Positions 24,128 to 32,155 of a stretch of 64,000 nt of DNA are shown here, piece after piece. This DNA comes from Zhihengliuella sp. (GTDB taxonomy: Bacteria > Actinomycetota > Actinomycetes > Actinomycetales > Micrococcaceae). The stretch is taken from positions 327,275 through 391,274 of the forward strand of contig NZ_JAPSJL010000001.1 in NCBI RefSeq assembly GCF_031178195.1. The letters run 5' to 3'. A model generated the notes under the pieces. That model saw only the letters and a program-made list of their open reading frames with translations, had not been told where the DNA came from and did no database searches. How positions within the stretch are numbered: position 1 is the stretch's first letter; every line of letters begins with the position of its first letter. A program made the position numbers and the translations under genes.

Positions 24128-25414
24128 ATGAGCCTCATTGTGCAGAAGTTCGGCGGATCGTCCGTGTCCGATGCCGAGGGCATCAAACGGGTGGCCCGCC
24201 GGATTATCGACACGAAGGCGGCCGGGCACGACGTCGTCGTGGTGGTCTCCGCGATGGGCGACACCACCGACGAGCTGCTCGACCTGGCGGGCCAGCTGAC
24301 CACGGAGGCTCCGGCGCGCGAGATGGACATGCTCCTCTCCGCCGGCGAGCGCATCTCCATGGCGCTGCTGGCCATGACGATCGACGGCATGGGCGAGCGG
24401 GCCGTGTCCTTCACGGGCAGCCAGGCCGGCATGATCACCGACTCCGTGCACGGTAAGGCCCGCATCATCGACGTGTCGCCGGAGCGCGTGCGCCAGGCCG
24501 TGGACCGCGGGTACGTCTCGATCGTCGCGGGCTTCCAGGGCATGAGCCGGACCAGCAACGACATCACCACCATGGGCCGCGGCGGCTCGGACACGACGGC
24601 GGTCGCGCTCGCGGCGGCGCTGAACGCGGACGTCTGCGAGATCTACACGGACGTCGACGGCGTCTACACGGCGGATCCGCGCATCGTGGCCTCGGCGCAG
24701 AAGATCGACCGGATCTCCAGCGAGGAGATGCTGGAGATGGCCGCGTCCGGCGCGAAGATCCTGCACCTGCGTTGCGTGGAGTACGCGCGACGGTTCGGAG
24801 TGCCGCTGCACGTGCGGTCCTCCTTCAGCCCGAACGAGGGCACCTGGGTCATGCCCAGCCCCGACGACCAGATCAAGATTCAAGAGGGAGAGCCCTTGGA
24901 ACAGCCCATCATCTCCGGCGTTGCCCACGACCGCTCCGAGGCGAAGGTCACCGTGGTGGGTGTGCCGGACATCCCCGGCAAGGCGGCTCAGATCTTCGGT
25001 GTCATCGCGGGTGCGCACGCGAACATCGACATGATCGTCCAGAACGTCTCCACGGCCGGCAAGGAGAAGACGGACATCTCCTTCACCCTGCCCGTGGTCG
25101 AGGGCAAGGACGCGCTGGACGCGCTCCGCGCCGCGATGAACGAGATCGGCTTCGAGGCGATCGAGTACGACGACCAGATCGGCAAGCTCTCGCTGATCGG
25201 CGCCGGCATGCGCTCCAACCCGGGCGTCTCCTACAAGTTCTTCCAGGCCCTCCACGAGGCCGGCGTCAACGTGGACATGATCTCCACGTCCGAGATCCGC
25301 ATCTCCGTGGTCACCCACGCCGACAAGCTGGACGAGGCCGTCCGCGCCGTGCACGGGGCCTTCGGCTTGGACGCGGACGTCGAGGCGACGGTCTACGGCG
25401 GCACCGGCCGCTAG
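24128..25414 (+). CDS. lysC: Aspartate kinase
   Basis: A 428-residue aspartokinase, the first step of Lys/Thr/Met and diaminopimelate synthesis. The kinase domain spans about 1-255: KFGGSSV, SAMGDTTDEL, TMGRGGSDTTAVALAAAL, EIYTDVDGVYTADPR. Two ACT domains follow (about 265-340 and 345-420), the site of feedback control in actinobacteria. The layout matches the corynebacterial alpha2beta2 enzyme, with the beta subunit made from an internal start (separate entry). SD CAGGAGAG precedes ATG 24128. The usual partner asd does not follow; the gene ends in a terminator. Confidence 0.96.
   Translation: MSLIVQKFGGSSVSDAEGIKRVARRIIDTKAAGHDVVVVVSAMGDTTDELLDLAGQLTTEAPAREMDMLLSAGERISMALLAMTIDGMGERAVSFTGSQAGMITDSVHGKARIIDVSPERVRQAVDRGYVSIVAGFQGMSRTSNDITTMGRGGSDTTAVALAAALNADVCEIYTDVDGVYTADPRIVASAQKIDRISSEEMLEMAASGAKILHLRCVEYARRFGVPLHVRSSFSPNEGTWVMPSPDDQIKIQEGEPLEQPIISGVAHDRSEAKVTVVGVPDIPGKAAQIFGVIAGAHANIDMIVQNVSTAGKEKTDISFTLPVVEGKDALDALRAAMNEIGFEAIEYDDQIGKLSLIGAGMRSNPGVSYKFFQALHEAGVNVDMISTSEIRISVVTHADKLDEAVRAVHGAFGLDADVEATVYGGTGR
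24884..24898 (+). promoter_or_regulatory. Internal ribosome-binding site and TTG start for the aspartokinase beta subunit
   Basis: The purine block AGAGGGAG (24883-24890) lies five bases before an in-frame TTG (24896-24898). Initiation there gives a 172-residue protein starting M/LEQPIISGVAHDRSEAKV, which aligns with the known beta-subunit start of Corynebacterium LysC and contains both ACT domains. Confidence 0.75.
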
Positions 25415-25430
25415 TTCCGGCGCCCTCCGT

Positions 25431-25482
25431 GGGGCCGCCCGTGCCTGGCCGCCACATGGCAGGCCAGCACGGGCGGCGCCCC
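25431..25482 (+). terminator. Terminator after lysC
   Basis: GGGGCCGCCCGTGCCTGGCC pairs with GGCCAGCACGGGCGGCGCCCC (minor bulges) over a loop of about ten bases, 17 bp after the lysC stop. Confidence 0.7.
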
Positions 25483-25543
25483 TCGGCGGAGCCGTGACAG
25501 ATTCCGGACGAGTCGACGCAGAACCGGCGTTGGCCCGCCCGTC

Positions 25544-25671
25544 CCTCCATCGGCGTCGCCATCGTGCAGGCCCGATGGCTCGACGTCGCAGTCATGCACG
25601 CCGGACGCATCGACGTCGCGGTCTGACAGCCCCTTCGCGTGAATCGGATGTCGGAGTGCGACGTCGATGCG
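25544..25671. repeat. 30-bp tandem units and a 14-bp inverted repeat in the convergent spacer
   Basis: Two adjacent 30-bp units end in CGACGTCGC(A/G) (25561-25590, 25591-25620), with a partial third unit before them. CGCATCGACGTCGC (25606-25619) is repeated in inverse at 25658-25671. No convincing gene is seen anywhere in 25415-25812. Confidence 0.75.
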
Positions 25672-25703
25672 TTGCCGCGTCCGGGTCGCTCCCCCGGCGC
25701 GGG

Positions 25704-25794
25704 CGCGAGATGCCGCCCCAGCACGCTCGATGCCGCGAGATGCCGCCCCAGCACCAGTTTCCCCCGAGAACGGTGCTGGATTGGCATCTCGCGG
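25704..25794. repeat. Second 30-bp tandem pair plus hairpin before the phoD stop
   Basis: CGCGAGATGCCGCCCCAGCAC occurs at 25704 and again 30 bp later at 25734. The second copy pairs with an inverted copy at 25772-25794 (21 of 23 bases) around a 16-base loop. It may end the phoD transcript on the minus strand. Confidence 0.75.
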
Positions 25795-25812
25795 CCTCGC
25801 CACCCGCGCCGG

Positions 25813-27462
25813 TCAGCGCTCGGGCGCCAGCGTCTTCGAGAAGACGGCCTCCCCGAGCGCGTTGCGGAGGGTCACGGTGAACTGATCAGCCTCGTCGAGC
25901 TCGACGTGGCCGAAGAACTGGCTCTTCCCGTCGCGCGGGGATTGGTTGGCCCGCTCCCCTGCCTTCGCGAAGGCGACCTCCGGGCCGAAGGTGCCGTCCA
26001 TCTTGTTGGGCCCGAACGAGCCCGCGTTGATGGGCCCCGCCACGAACTCCCAGAACGGTTCGAAGTCGGTGAACGCGGCACGCTCCGGCGAGTAGTGGTG
26101 GGCGGCGCAGTAGTGGACATCGGCGGTGAGCCAGACGATGTTCTTCACGCCGGCATCCTTGAAGGCCTTCAGCAGCCGGGCGAGCTCCAGCTCCCGGCCC
26201 AGCGGGGCGCCGTCGTCCGCGTTGGAGATGGACTCCTGGGCGTCGCCGTCGGGCACGACGATCCCCAGCGGCAGGTCGGAGAGGATCACCTTCCACGTGG
26301 CCTGGGAGCGGCGGACCTCCTTGATCAGCCACTGCAGCTGCTCCTCGCCGAGGATCGGCGTGGCGTGGGGTTCCATTCCGTCGGTGTTCTGCCCCTTGAA
26401 GGTGCGCATGTCCAGCGAGAAGAGGTCCAGCTGCGGCCCGCGTTCGATCTTGCGGTAGATGCGCGCCGGCTCGAACCCGGTCCCGCGCCGCATGGCCCGC
26501 GGATCCGCGAGTGGCTGGTACTCCTGCCAGGCGCGACGGCCGCGGGCAGCCAGGGTGTCGACGTCGCGCACCGTGTACCGCTCGTCCTCGAGGACCTCGC
26601 CGTGCCACCAGTTGTTGGTGGTCTCGTGGTCGTCCCACTGCGCGATGACCGGAACCTCGGAATAGAACGCGCGGACGTTGGCGTCCATCAGGTTGTAGCG
26701 GTGGCGGCCGCGGTACTCGTCGAGGGTCTCGGCGACCTTGGCGACCTCCGGCGTGACCAGGTTCCGCCAGATCTGCCCGTCCGGCTCCTCGACCGTCTCC
26801 GCGATCGGTCCGTCGGCGTAGATGGTGTCGCCCGAGTGGACGAAGAAGTCCGGCTTCACCGCGCGCATCGCCGAGTACGCGAACATGCCGCCGATCTCCT
26901 CGTTGATGCCCCATCCCTGGCCGGCGGTGTCGCCGGTCCAGACGAAGCTCTGCCCGCGCGGGACCTCTCCGCGGCCCCGCCCCGGGCCCCGTCCGACGGC
27001 GTTCGGGCCGGGTGCCGTCGAGAAGCTCCCCTCACGGGACTCGCCGAGGTTCCCGTGTTCGTCCTCGAACGCCATGGTCACGGCGAAGCGACTGCCGGAG
27101 GGCAGCTGGGGGGCGGCGATCTTGGCGGTGTAATCGGAGTCCTCCGTGGCCCAGCCGCTGCGCAGCGTCCGCGCGAAGGCGCCCTTGCCGCGCAGGACCC
27201 GGCCGTCGGCGTCGACCGTCCGGAGGGTGGCGACGAGCCGCCCCCGCCCCGACGCGCGCGACCAGAGCACCGCCGAGTCCGTCCCGGCGTCGCCGAACTG
27301 GATGCCGGACGGGAGCGTCAGCCGCTGCCGGACCAGGCCGGGCGAAGCGGTGCGCAACAGTCCGCCGGCCGTCGCGGGCGGGGCGGTCACGGCGGCGGCC
27401 AGACCGGCGCCTCCGGCCGCGAGCGTACCGAGGACCAGGGAGCGTCGTGAGATCTCAGGCAT
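25813..27462 (-). CDS. phoD: PhoD-family alkaline phosphatase (Tat-exported)
   Basis: A 549-residue metallophosphatase of the PhoD family, which hydrolyses phosphodi- or monoesters outside the cell. A Tat signal is present: SRRSLVLGTLAAGGAG at residues 5-20, an alanine-rich h-region and a TAGG cleavage area. The PhoD_N beta domain covers about 45-160. The metal-binding core includes WTGDTAGQGWG, FFVHSGDTIYADG, AQWDDHETTNNWW, LSLDMR-like FSLDMRTFKG, and LTADVHYCAAHHY. It lies convergent to lysC and diverges from the APH-like gene. The family is often phosphate-starvation induced; no PHO box was recognised here. Confidence 0.92.
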   Translation of the reverse strand: MPEISRRSLVLGTLAAGGAGLAAAVTAPPATAGGLLRTASPGLVRQRLTLPSGIQFGDAGTDSAVLWSRASGRGRLVATLRTVDADGRVLRGKGAFARTLRSGWATEDSDYTAKIAAPQLPSGSRFAVTMAFEDEHGNLGESREGSFSTAPGPNAVGRGPGRGRGEVPRGQSFVWTGDTAGQGWGINEEIGGMFAYSAMRAVKPDFFVHSGDTIYADGPIAETVEEPDGQIWRNLVTPEVAKVAETLDEYRGRHRYNLMDANVRAFYSEVPVIAQWDDHETTNNWWHGEVLEDERYTVRDVDTLAARGRRAWQEYQPLADPRAMRRGTGFEPARIYRKIERGPQLDLFSLDMRTFKGQNTDGMEPHATPILGEEQLQWLIKEVRRSQATWKVILSDLPLGIVVPDGDAQESISNADDGAPLGRELELARLLKAFKDAGVKNIVWLTADVHYCAAHHYSPERAAFTDFEPFWEFVAGPINAGSFGPNKMDGTFGPEVAFAKAGERANQSPRDGKSQFFGHVELDEADQFTVTLRNALGEAVFSKTLAPER

Positions 27463-27568
27463 GCCTCCGAGTGTGGAACACCCGGACAACGCGGCGGTGA
27501 ACCCGCCATGGCCACGGTCTGACGATCCGGTGCGGCAGTACGCTTGAGCAACCCGACTGAGGAGCCCG

Positions 27569-28339
27569 ATGCCCTTCCGCCCGCTTGCCGCCGCGCCCGG
27601 GGCCGACGTCGAGGTGCCGGCGCCCGTCGTGGAGTACGCCGCCGGCCGCGGCGTCGGACCTGACCGCGTGCTGCCCGTCTGGCGGAACGAGCTCGGCGGC
27701 CTCACCTTCAAGCTGGTCCTGCCCTCCGGCGGCACCGAGTTCGCCAAATGGTCGCCGGTCGCCGCGGGCCTCGATCTACGGGCCGAGGCAGAGCGCCTCA
27801 TCTGGGCGGCGGACTTCACGCCGGTCCCCCGCCCGCTCCACACGGCCCGGCACAACGACGGCTCGCACCTCCTCGTCACCGCCGAGGTGCCCGGGGAATC
27901 GGCGGTCTCGCCGCGCTGGATCGCGCAGCCGGAGCAAGCCGCGCGGGCCATCGGCACCGGGCTGAGGGCCCTGCACGACGCCCTGCCCGTGGACGGCTGC
28001 CCCTTCGACTGGTCGCTCGGCTCGCGGCTCGCGCGCGCCGGGGACGCTGCCCTCGGCCGCGCCCTGGCGGCAGAGGCCCCGAGCATCGACCGGCTGGTGG
28101 TCTGCCACGGCGACGCCTGCGCGCCCAACACCCTCCTGGACGACGACGGCGCCTGGTCCGCGCACGTGGACCTCGGGTCGCTTGGGGTCGGCGACCGCTG
28201 GGCCGACCTGGCCGTCGCCGCGTGGAGCACCGAGTGGAACTACGGCCCCGGGTTCGAGCACCACGTCTACGAGGCCTACGGGATCACGCCGGACGCGGAG
28301 CGGATCGAGTTCTACCGGGCTCTCTGGGACGCCACCTGA
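27569..28339 (+). CDS. Aminoglycoside 3'-phosphotransferase (APH(3'))-family kinase
   Basis: A 256-residue protein-kinase-like phosphotransferase. It has a nucleotide-binding N-lobe with a conserved Lys (EFAKWSP), the catalytic loop VCHGDACAPNTLLD and the Mg2+ motif HVDLGSLGVGDRWADLA, both diagnostic of APH(3'). The C-terminal helix EAYGITPDAERIEFYRALWD fits the family exactly. Chromosomal actinobacterial copies are common; a resistance phenotype is plausible but not shown. SD GAGGAG precedes ATG 27569. There are no mobile-element signs around it. Confidence 0.88.
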   Translation: MPFRPLAAAPGADVEVPAPVVEYAAGRGVGPDRVLPVWRNELGGLTFKLVLPSGGTEFAKWSPVAAGLDLRAEAERLIWAADFTPVPRPLHTARHNDGSHLLVTAEVPGESAVSPRWIAQPEQAARAIGTGLRALHDALPVDGCPFDWSLGSRLARAGDAALGRALAAEAPSIDRLVVCHGDACAPNTLLDDDGAWSAHVDLGSLGVGDRWADLAVAAWSTEWNYGPGFEHHVYEAYGITPDAERIEFYRALWDAT

Positions 28340-28377
28340 GGGCGCGGCCCGTTCGCGCGGCTCCTAGAATGGCAGGG

Positions 28378-29244
28378 ATGACCTCCCTCCCCGAATCCGC
28401 GTGGCTGCCGCGCGCCCTCGCCCACCGCGAGCGCGTGGAGCGATTCGCCGCGCCGTTCGTGGAGCGCCGGAGAAGTCAGCGCAGGCACCCGGTCGAGGAC
28501 TTCCTCTTCACCTACTACACCCAGAAGCCCGGCCAGCTGCAGCGCTGGCACCCGGGCGCCGGCGTCGTATTGGACGGTGAAGCCGCCGCGGAACGGCGTG
28601 ACTGGAAGTTCTACACGGAGCACGACGGCGGCGTCGGACTGGATCAGGAGGCCTTCGGCGCCGCTCGGGCGGAGGCGATCCGGTTCGCGCGGATCATCCT
28701 CGCCGGGACGGCCAGCCGGCCGGGGAACTTCGCATGCTTCGGCCTGCACGAGTGGGCGATGGCGTACAAGTCGGAGAGCAACGGGATCCGGCACGAGTAC
28801 CTGCCCCTGCGGCTCGGCGCGTCCGGAACCGACCGGGTGGTGGAGGAGCACCGGATCCGGTGCACGCACTTCGATGCGTTCCGGTTCTACACCCCGGAGG
28901 CGGCGCCCCTGAACGAGCTGCAGCCAACCCGCGAGACGCAACGAAACCTCGAGCAGCCGGGCTGCCTGCACGCCAACATGGATCTCTACAAGTGGGCCTA
29001 CAAGCTCACGCCCGCCGTGCCGAGCGAACTGGTCATGGACTGCTTCGAACTGGCGTGGGACATCCGGACCATGGACATGCAGGCGTCCCCGTACGACCTC
29101 TCCGACTGGGGCTACGAGCCCATCCGGATCGAGACGCCCGAGGGCAAGGCCCGGTACGTGGAGCTCCAGCGCCAGTTCGCGGAGCGGGCGGACGTGCTGC
29201 GGGCCCGGCTGCTGCAGGTCGCCGAGGCGCTGCCCTCCGCCTAG
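28378..29244 (+). CDS. Conserved actinobacterial protein annotated as 3-methyladenine DNA glycosylase
   Basis: A 288-residue cytosolic protein rich in His, Trp and Tyr (FLFTYYTQKPGQLQRWHPG, FACFGLHEWAMAYK, CTHFDAFRFYT, LHANMDLYKWAYKL, DWGYEPIRIET). I recall proteins of this type labelled 3-methyladenine DNA glycosylase in Micrococcales, but I see neither the HhH-GPD nor the MPG signature, so the enzymatic claim is weak. ATG 28378 follows a TAGAAT box by seven bases (28365-28370), a leaderless arrangement. The conserved His/Asp clusters suggest an enzyme. Confidence 0.7.
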   Translation: MTSLPESAWLPRALAHRERVERFAAPFVERRRSQRRHPVEDFLFTYYTQKPGQLQRWHPGAGVVLDGEAAAERRDWKFYTEHDGGVGLDQEAFGAARAEAIRFARIILAGTASRPGNFACFGLHEWAMAYKSESNGIRHEYLPLRLGASGTDRVVEEHRIRCTHFDAFRFYTPEAAPLNELQPTRETQRNLEQPGCLHANMDLYKWAYKLTPAVPSELVMDCFELAWDIRTMDMQASPYDLSDWGYEPIRIETPEGKARYVELQRQFAERADVLRARLLQVAEALPSA

Positions 29245-29250
29245 CGGCCG

Positions 29251-29820
29251 CTAGCTCGGAGCTCCCTCGATCTCGACGGCCGCGGCCCAGAGGAAGTCCT
29301 CCCCGCGGTCGCCGGTATCGGCCGTGATCTGGAGGTACCCATCGTCGCGCACGGTCCGCTCCTCGATCGCGAAGTACTGGATCGTATCCTCCCCGGCGCA
29401 TTCGATGTCGGTCGCCGATCCATTCACCGTCAGCGTCAGCTCGACGCCCGCGGGCAGGCAGACGACCCGCCCGGTCAGCACGGTGCTCTGCTCCTCCTGC
29501 GGCGGCAACTGCACCCGTGTCCGGACCTCGCCCCCACCGCCGCCTCCGGCGCCGGCGATCCCTCCCAGGAGTTCCCCGCCTTCGGCCTCCAGGACCGCGA
29601 AGAGGCGCTCCGCCTCGTCCGCCTCCCCGGCCGAGGTCCCGGTCGCCGAGGCGGTCTCCCGCGGCTCCGGTGCACTGGACGTCGCCTCCGCAGGCTCCGG
29701 CGGAGCCATGCCAGACTGCTCCGCCTGCCCAGAGCAGCCGGCCAGGAGCGCCGTCGTCCCCAGTAGCGTCCCCAGCAGCGTCACCGCACGCGCCATTGCC
29801 CCCGACTGTGTCCGCGCCAT
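29251..29820 (-). CDS. Hypothetical lipoprotein
   Basis: A 189-residue predicted lipoprotein: a positively charged start, a hydrophobic segment and lipobox LLAGC with Cys at about residue 28. A disordered Pro/Glu/Ser/Thr linker follows, then a Gly-rich segment (AGAGGGGGGE) and a small beta-rich domain (TGRVVCLPAGVELTLTVNGS, QYFAIEERTVRDDGYLQITA). SD GGAGGGGGAGAG precedes ATG 29820. The gene is convergent with the putative glycosylase, six bases apart. I recognise no known domain. Confidence 0.75.
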   Translation of the reverse strand: MARTQSGAMARAVTLLGTLLGTTALLAGCSGQAEQSGMAPPEPAEATSSAPEPRETASATGTSAGEADEAERLFAVLEAEGGELLGGIAGAGGGGGGEVRTRVQLPPQEEQSTVLTGRVVCLPAGVELTLTVNGSATDIECAGEDTIQYFAIEERTVRDDGYLQITADTGDRGEDFLWAAAVEIEGAPS

Positions 29821-30017
29821 GGTCTCTCCCCCTCCGATCGAATCCCCGCCGCGGCCGTCGGTCGCTCGGCTGCGGCAGCCGTCTCGCGGCCGCGCCGCTT
29901 CCGGCCGAGCCTAGCGGCCGCCCGCGGCCGGCGACAGGCCCGTGCCAACGCCGGTGGACCGTCGTCACCCACCGGCCGAACCGGGCGCTGAGCTGGCTTT
30001 CCGGGGAACGGTTCGAA

Positions 30018-30069
30018 AGTCACAGGCGCGACCCCGACGCTGTGACTCGGCGCACCGACGATCTAGGCT
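30018..30069 (+). promoter_or_regulatory. cstA operon promoter with overlapping dyad
   Basis: The -35 box TGTGAC (30041-30046), 17-bp spacer and -10 box TAGGCT (30064-30069). The -35 box is the right arm of an inverted repeat, AGTCACAG (30018-30025) and CTGTGACT (30040-30047). A regulator binding this dyad would cover the promoter. Confidence 0.6.
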
Positions 30070-30157
30070 GTGCTCAAGCATCACCGAAGCCGCGCCCGGC
30101 GGAGCGCCGACGACGCCGCCCCGGGCCCCGGCACCACCCGTCAGAAAGAGGTCCGCC

Positions 30158-31858
30158 ATGAGTTCCATCCTCCTCGCACTCATCGGCATCGCAATCGTCA
30201 TTGCGGGCTACCTGCTGTACTCGAAGTACCTCAGCAAAAAGGTCTTCGCCCTCGATCCCGGCTACCGGACGCCGGCCCACCGCTACGAGGACGGCGTCGA
30301 CTACGTGCCGACCAACAAGTACGTCCTCTGGGGCCACCACTTCACGTCCGTCGCGGGCGCCGCACCCATCGTCGGTCCGGCCATCGCCGTCATCTGGGGC
30401 TGGCTGCCGGCCCTCCTCTGGGTCACGCTCGGCACGGTCTTCTTCGCCGGCATGCACGACCTCGGCGCCCTCTGGGCCTCGAACCGCAACCGCGGCCAGT
30501 CCATCGGCACCCTCTCCGGCCGCTACATCGGCGCCCGCGGCCGCAATCTCTTCCTGGTGGTCATCTTCCTGGTGCTGCTGATGGTCAACGCGGCGTTCGC
30601 CGTCGTCATCTCCAACCTGCTGGTCTCCACGCCGACGGCGGTCATCCCCGCCTGGGGCGCGATCGTCGTCGCGCTGCTCATCGGCCAGGCCATCTACAAG
30701 CTCAAGTGGAGCCTGCCGGTCGTCTCGATCGTCGGCGTGCTCGCGCTCTACGGCCTGATCCTGCTCGGTGATGCGTTCCCGGTGGTCCTGCCGGACGTCA
30801 TCATGGGTCTGAACGCCAACGCCTTCTGGATCATCGTCCTGTTCGTGTACGCGGCGATCGCCTCCATGCTGCCCGTGTGGATGCTGCTCCAGCCGCGCGA
30901 CTACATCAACGGCCTGCAGCTGTTCATCGCGCTGGCGATCCTCTACGGGGCGATCATCATCTCCGGCCCCACCATGGTGGCCCCCGCCTTCAACACCAAC
31001 GTCCCGGAGGGCACGCCGTCGCTCGTGCCGCTGCTGTTCGTCACCATCGCGTGCGGCGCCATCTCCGGTTTCCACGGGATCGTGGCCTCCGGCACGACGT
31101 CGAAGCAGCTGGACCGCGAGACCGACGCCCGGTTCGTGGGGTACTTCGGCGCCGTCGGTGAGGGTCTACTGGCCCTCGGCACGATCATCGCCGTGTCCGC
31201 CGGCTTCCAGACGGTCGCCGAGTGGGAGGAGATCTACTCCGCGTTCGGCGAGGGCGGCGTGGGTGCCTTCGTGAACGGCGGCGGCGCGATCGTCAACCAG
31301 GGCCTCGGCATCCCCGAGTCGCTCTCGGCCACCATCCTGGCGACCATGGCCGTGCTCTTCGCGGCCACCACCATGGACACCGGCGTCCGCTTGCAGCGGT
31401 TCGTGGTGCAGGAGGTCGGCCAGATCGCCGGGGTGCGGGTCCGCCCCGTGCTCGCCACCCTGATCGCCGTGGCCGTGACCGTCGCGCTGACCTTCAGCGC
31501 CGGCGCGGACGGCTCCGGCGGCATGCTGATCTGGCCGCTGTTCGGCACCACCAACCAGCTGCTGGCCGGCCTGACCCTGTCGATCGTGGCGGTGATGCTG
31601 CTCAAGCGTCGCCGCCCCGTCCTCCCGGCGCTGATCCCGCTGACCTTCGTGCTGGTCATGACGGTGATCGCGCTGCTGGTCCAGATGGTCGACTTCTACC
31701 AGGCACAGAACTGGTTGCTGCTGGGACTGGACATCATCATCCTCGTCGCCGCCGTCTGGGTGATCGTGGAGGCCATCACCGCCATGGGCCGGGCCCGCCG
31801 CGAGCCGGCCGACCTGGACGACGCCGACGAGGACGCCGACGCCCTCGCCGGCAGGTAG
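30158..31858 (+). CDS. cstA: Carbon starvation protein CstA-family transporter
   Basis: A 566-residue polytopic membrane protein of the CstA/BtsT family (peptide or pyruvate uptake in enterobacteria). Hallmarks: VLWGHHFTSVAGAAPIVGPA, TVFFAGMHDLGALWASNR, CGAISGFHGIVASGTTSKQL and MDTGVRLQRFVVQE, with about 15 hydrophobic segments. It is the shorter form without the long C-terminal domain. SD AAAGAGG precedes ATG 30158. It is first in a tight operon with the CC-terminal small protein (13-bp gap) and an ArsA-like ATPase. The pairing with a small protein mirrors cstA-ybdD in E. coli. Confidence 0.93.
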   Translation: MSSILLALIGIAIVIAGYLLYSKYLSKKVFALDPGYRTPAHRYEDGVDYVPTNKYVLWGHHFTSVAGAAPIVGPAIAVIWGWLPALLWVTLGTVFFAGMHDLGALWASNRNRGQSIGTLSGRYIGARGRNLFLVVIFLVLLMVNAAFAVVISNLLVSTPTAVIPAWGAIVVALLIGQAIYKLKWSLPVVSIVGVLALYGLILLGDAFPVVLPDVIMGLNANAFWIIVLFVYAAIASMLPVWMLLQPRDYINGLQLFIALAILYGAIIISGPTMVAPAFNTNVPEGTPSLVPLLFVTIACGAISGFHGIVASGTTSKQLDRETDARFVGYFGAVGEGLLALGTIIAVSAGFQTVAEWEEIYSAFGEGGVGAFVNGGGAIVNQGLGIPESLSATILATMAVLFAATTMDTGVRLQRFVVQEVGQIAGVRVRPVLATLIAVAVTVALTFSAGADGSGGMLIWPLFGTTNQLLAGLTLSIVAVMLLKRRRPVLPALIPLTFVLVMTVIALLVQMVDFYQAQNWLLLGLDIIILVAAVWVIVEAITAMGRARREPADLDDADEDADALAGR

Positions 31859-31871
31859 CGGGCCGAGCAGC

Positions 31872-32126
31872 ATGGGCCGACTGTCCGCCTTCGCCGCGGG
31901 CCTGCGCGAGTTCTACATGGCGCCCTACCGGCGCACGCTCGCGCGGGCCCAGCGCGACGAGGAGGACCTGTTCATGATGCTGGTCCTCTCCGAGGCGCTC
32001 GGCGTCCCGAACCCCGCCAGCTACTACACGCTGGAGCTGCTGCCCGTGATGTTCGACCGATTCCACGACTGGCACCGGCGGATGGGGATGGACCGCTCGC
32101 CGCTGGACTCGATCTCCTGCTGCTGA
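31872..32126 (+). CDS. cory-CC-star small protein (C-terminal Cys-Cys)
   Basis: An 84-residue protein that ends in SISCC directly before TGA. The body is short helices (REFYMAPYRRTLARAQRDEE, ALGVPNPASYYTLELLPVMF, RFHDWHRRMGMDRSPLD). This matches the family named cory-CC-star, found beside ArsA-type ATPases in actinobacteria. The layout also recalls YbdD/YjiX, small proteins after CstA/BtsT that likewise end in Cys-Cys, though sequence relationship is not shown here. It sits 13 bp after cstA and 29 bp before the ATPase. Inference: a partner subunit of CstA or a cargo or regulator of the ATPase. Confidence 0.85.
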   Translation: MGRLSAFAAGLREFYMAPYRRTLARAQRDEEDLFMMLVLSEALGVPNPASYYTLELLPVMFDRFHDWHRRMGMDRSPLDSISCC

Positions 32127-32155
32127 CCGCCCCACCCGGACCACGAGAGGACCAG

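Noticed and set aside
25411-25803. 130-codon minus-strand open frame with a DxDxxG-like repeat
   Set aside because: It overlaps the lysC stop, consists of the 30-bp repeats and terminators, and has no start signal; kept as a repeat finding only.
27569-28339. Acquired antibiotic-resistance cassette
   Set aside because: The APH(3')-like gene has composition like its neighbours and no mobile-element or integron features around it.
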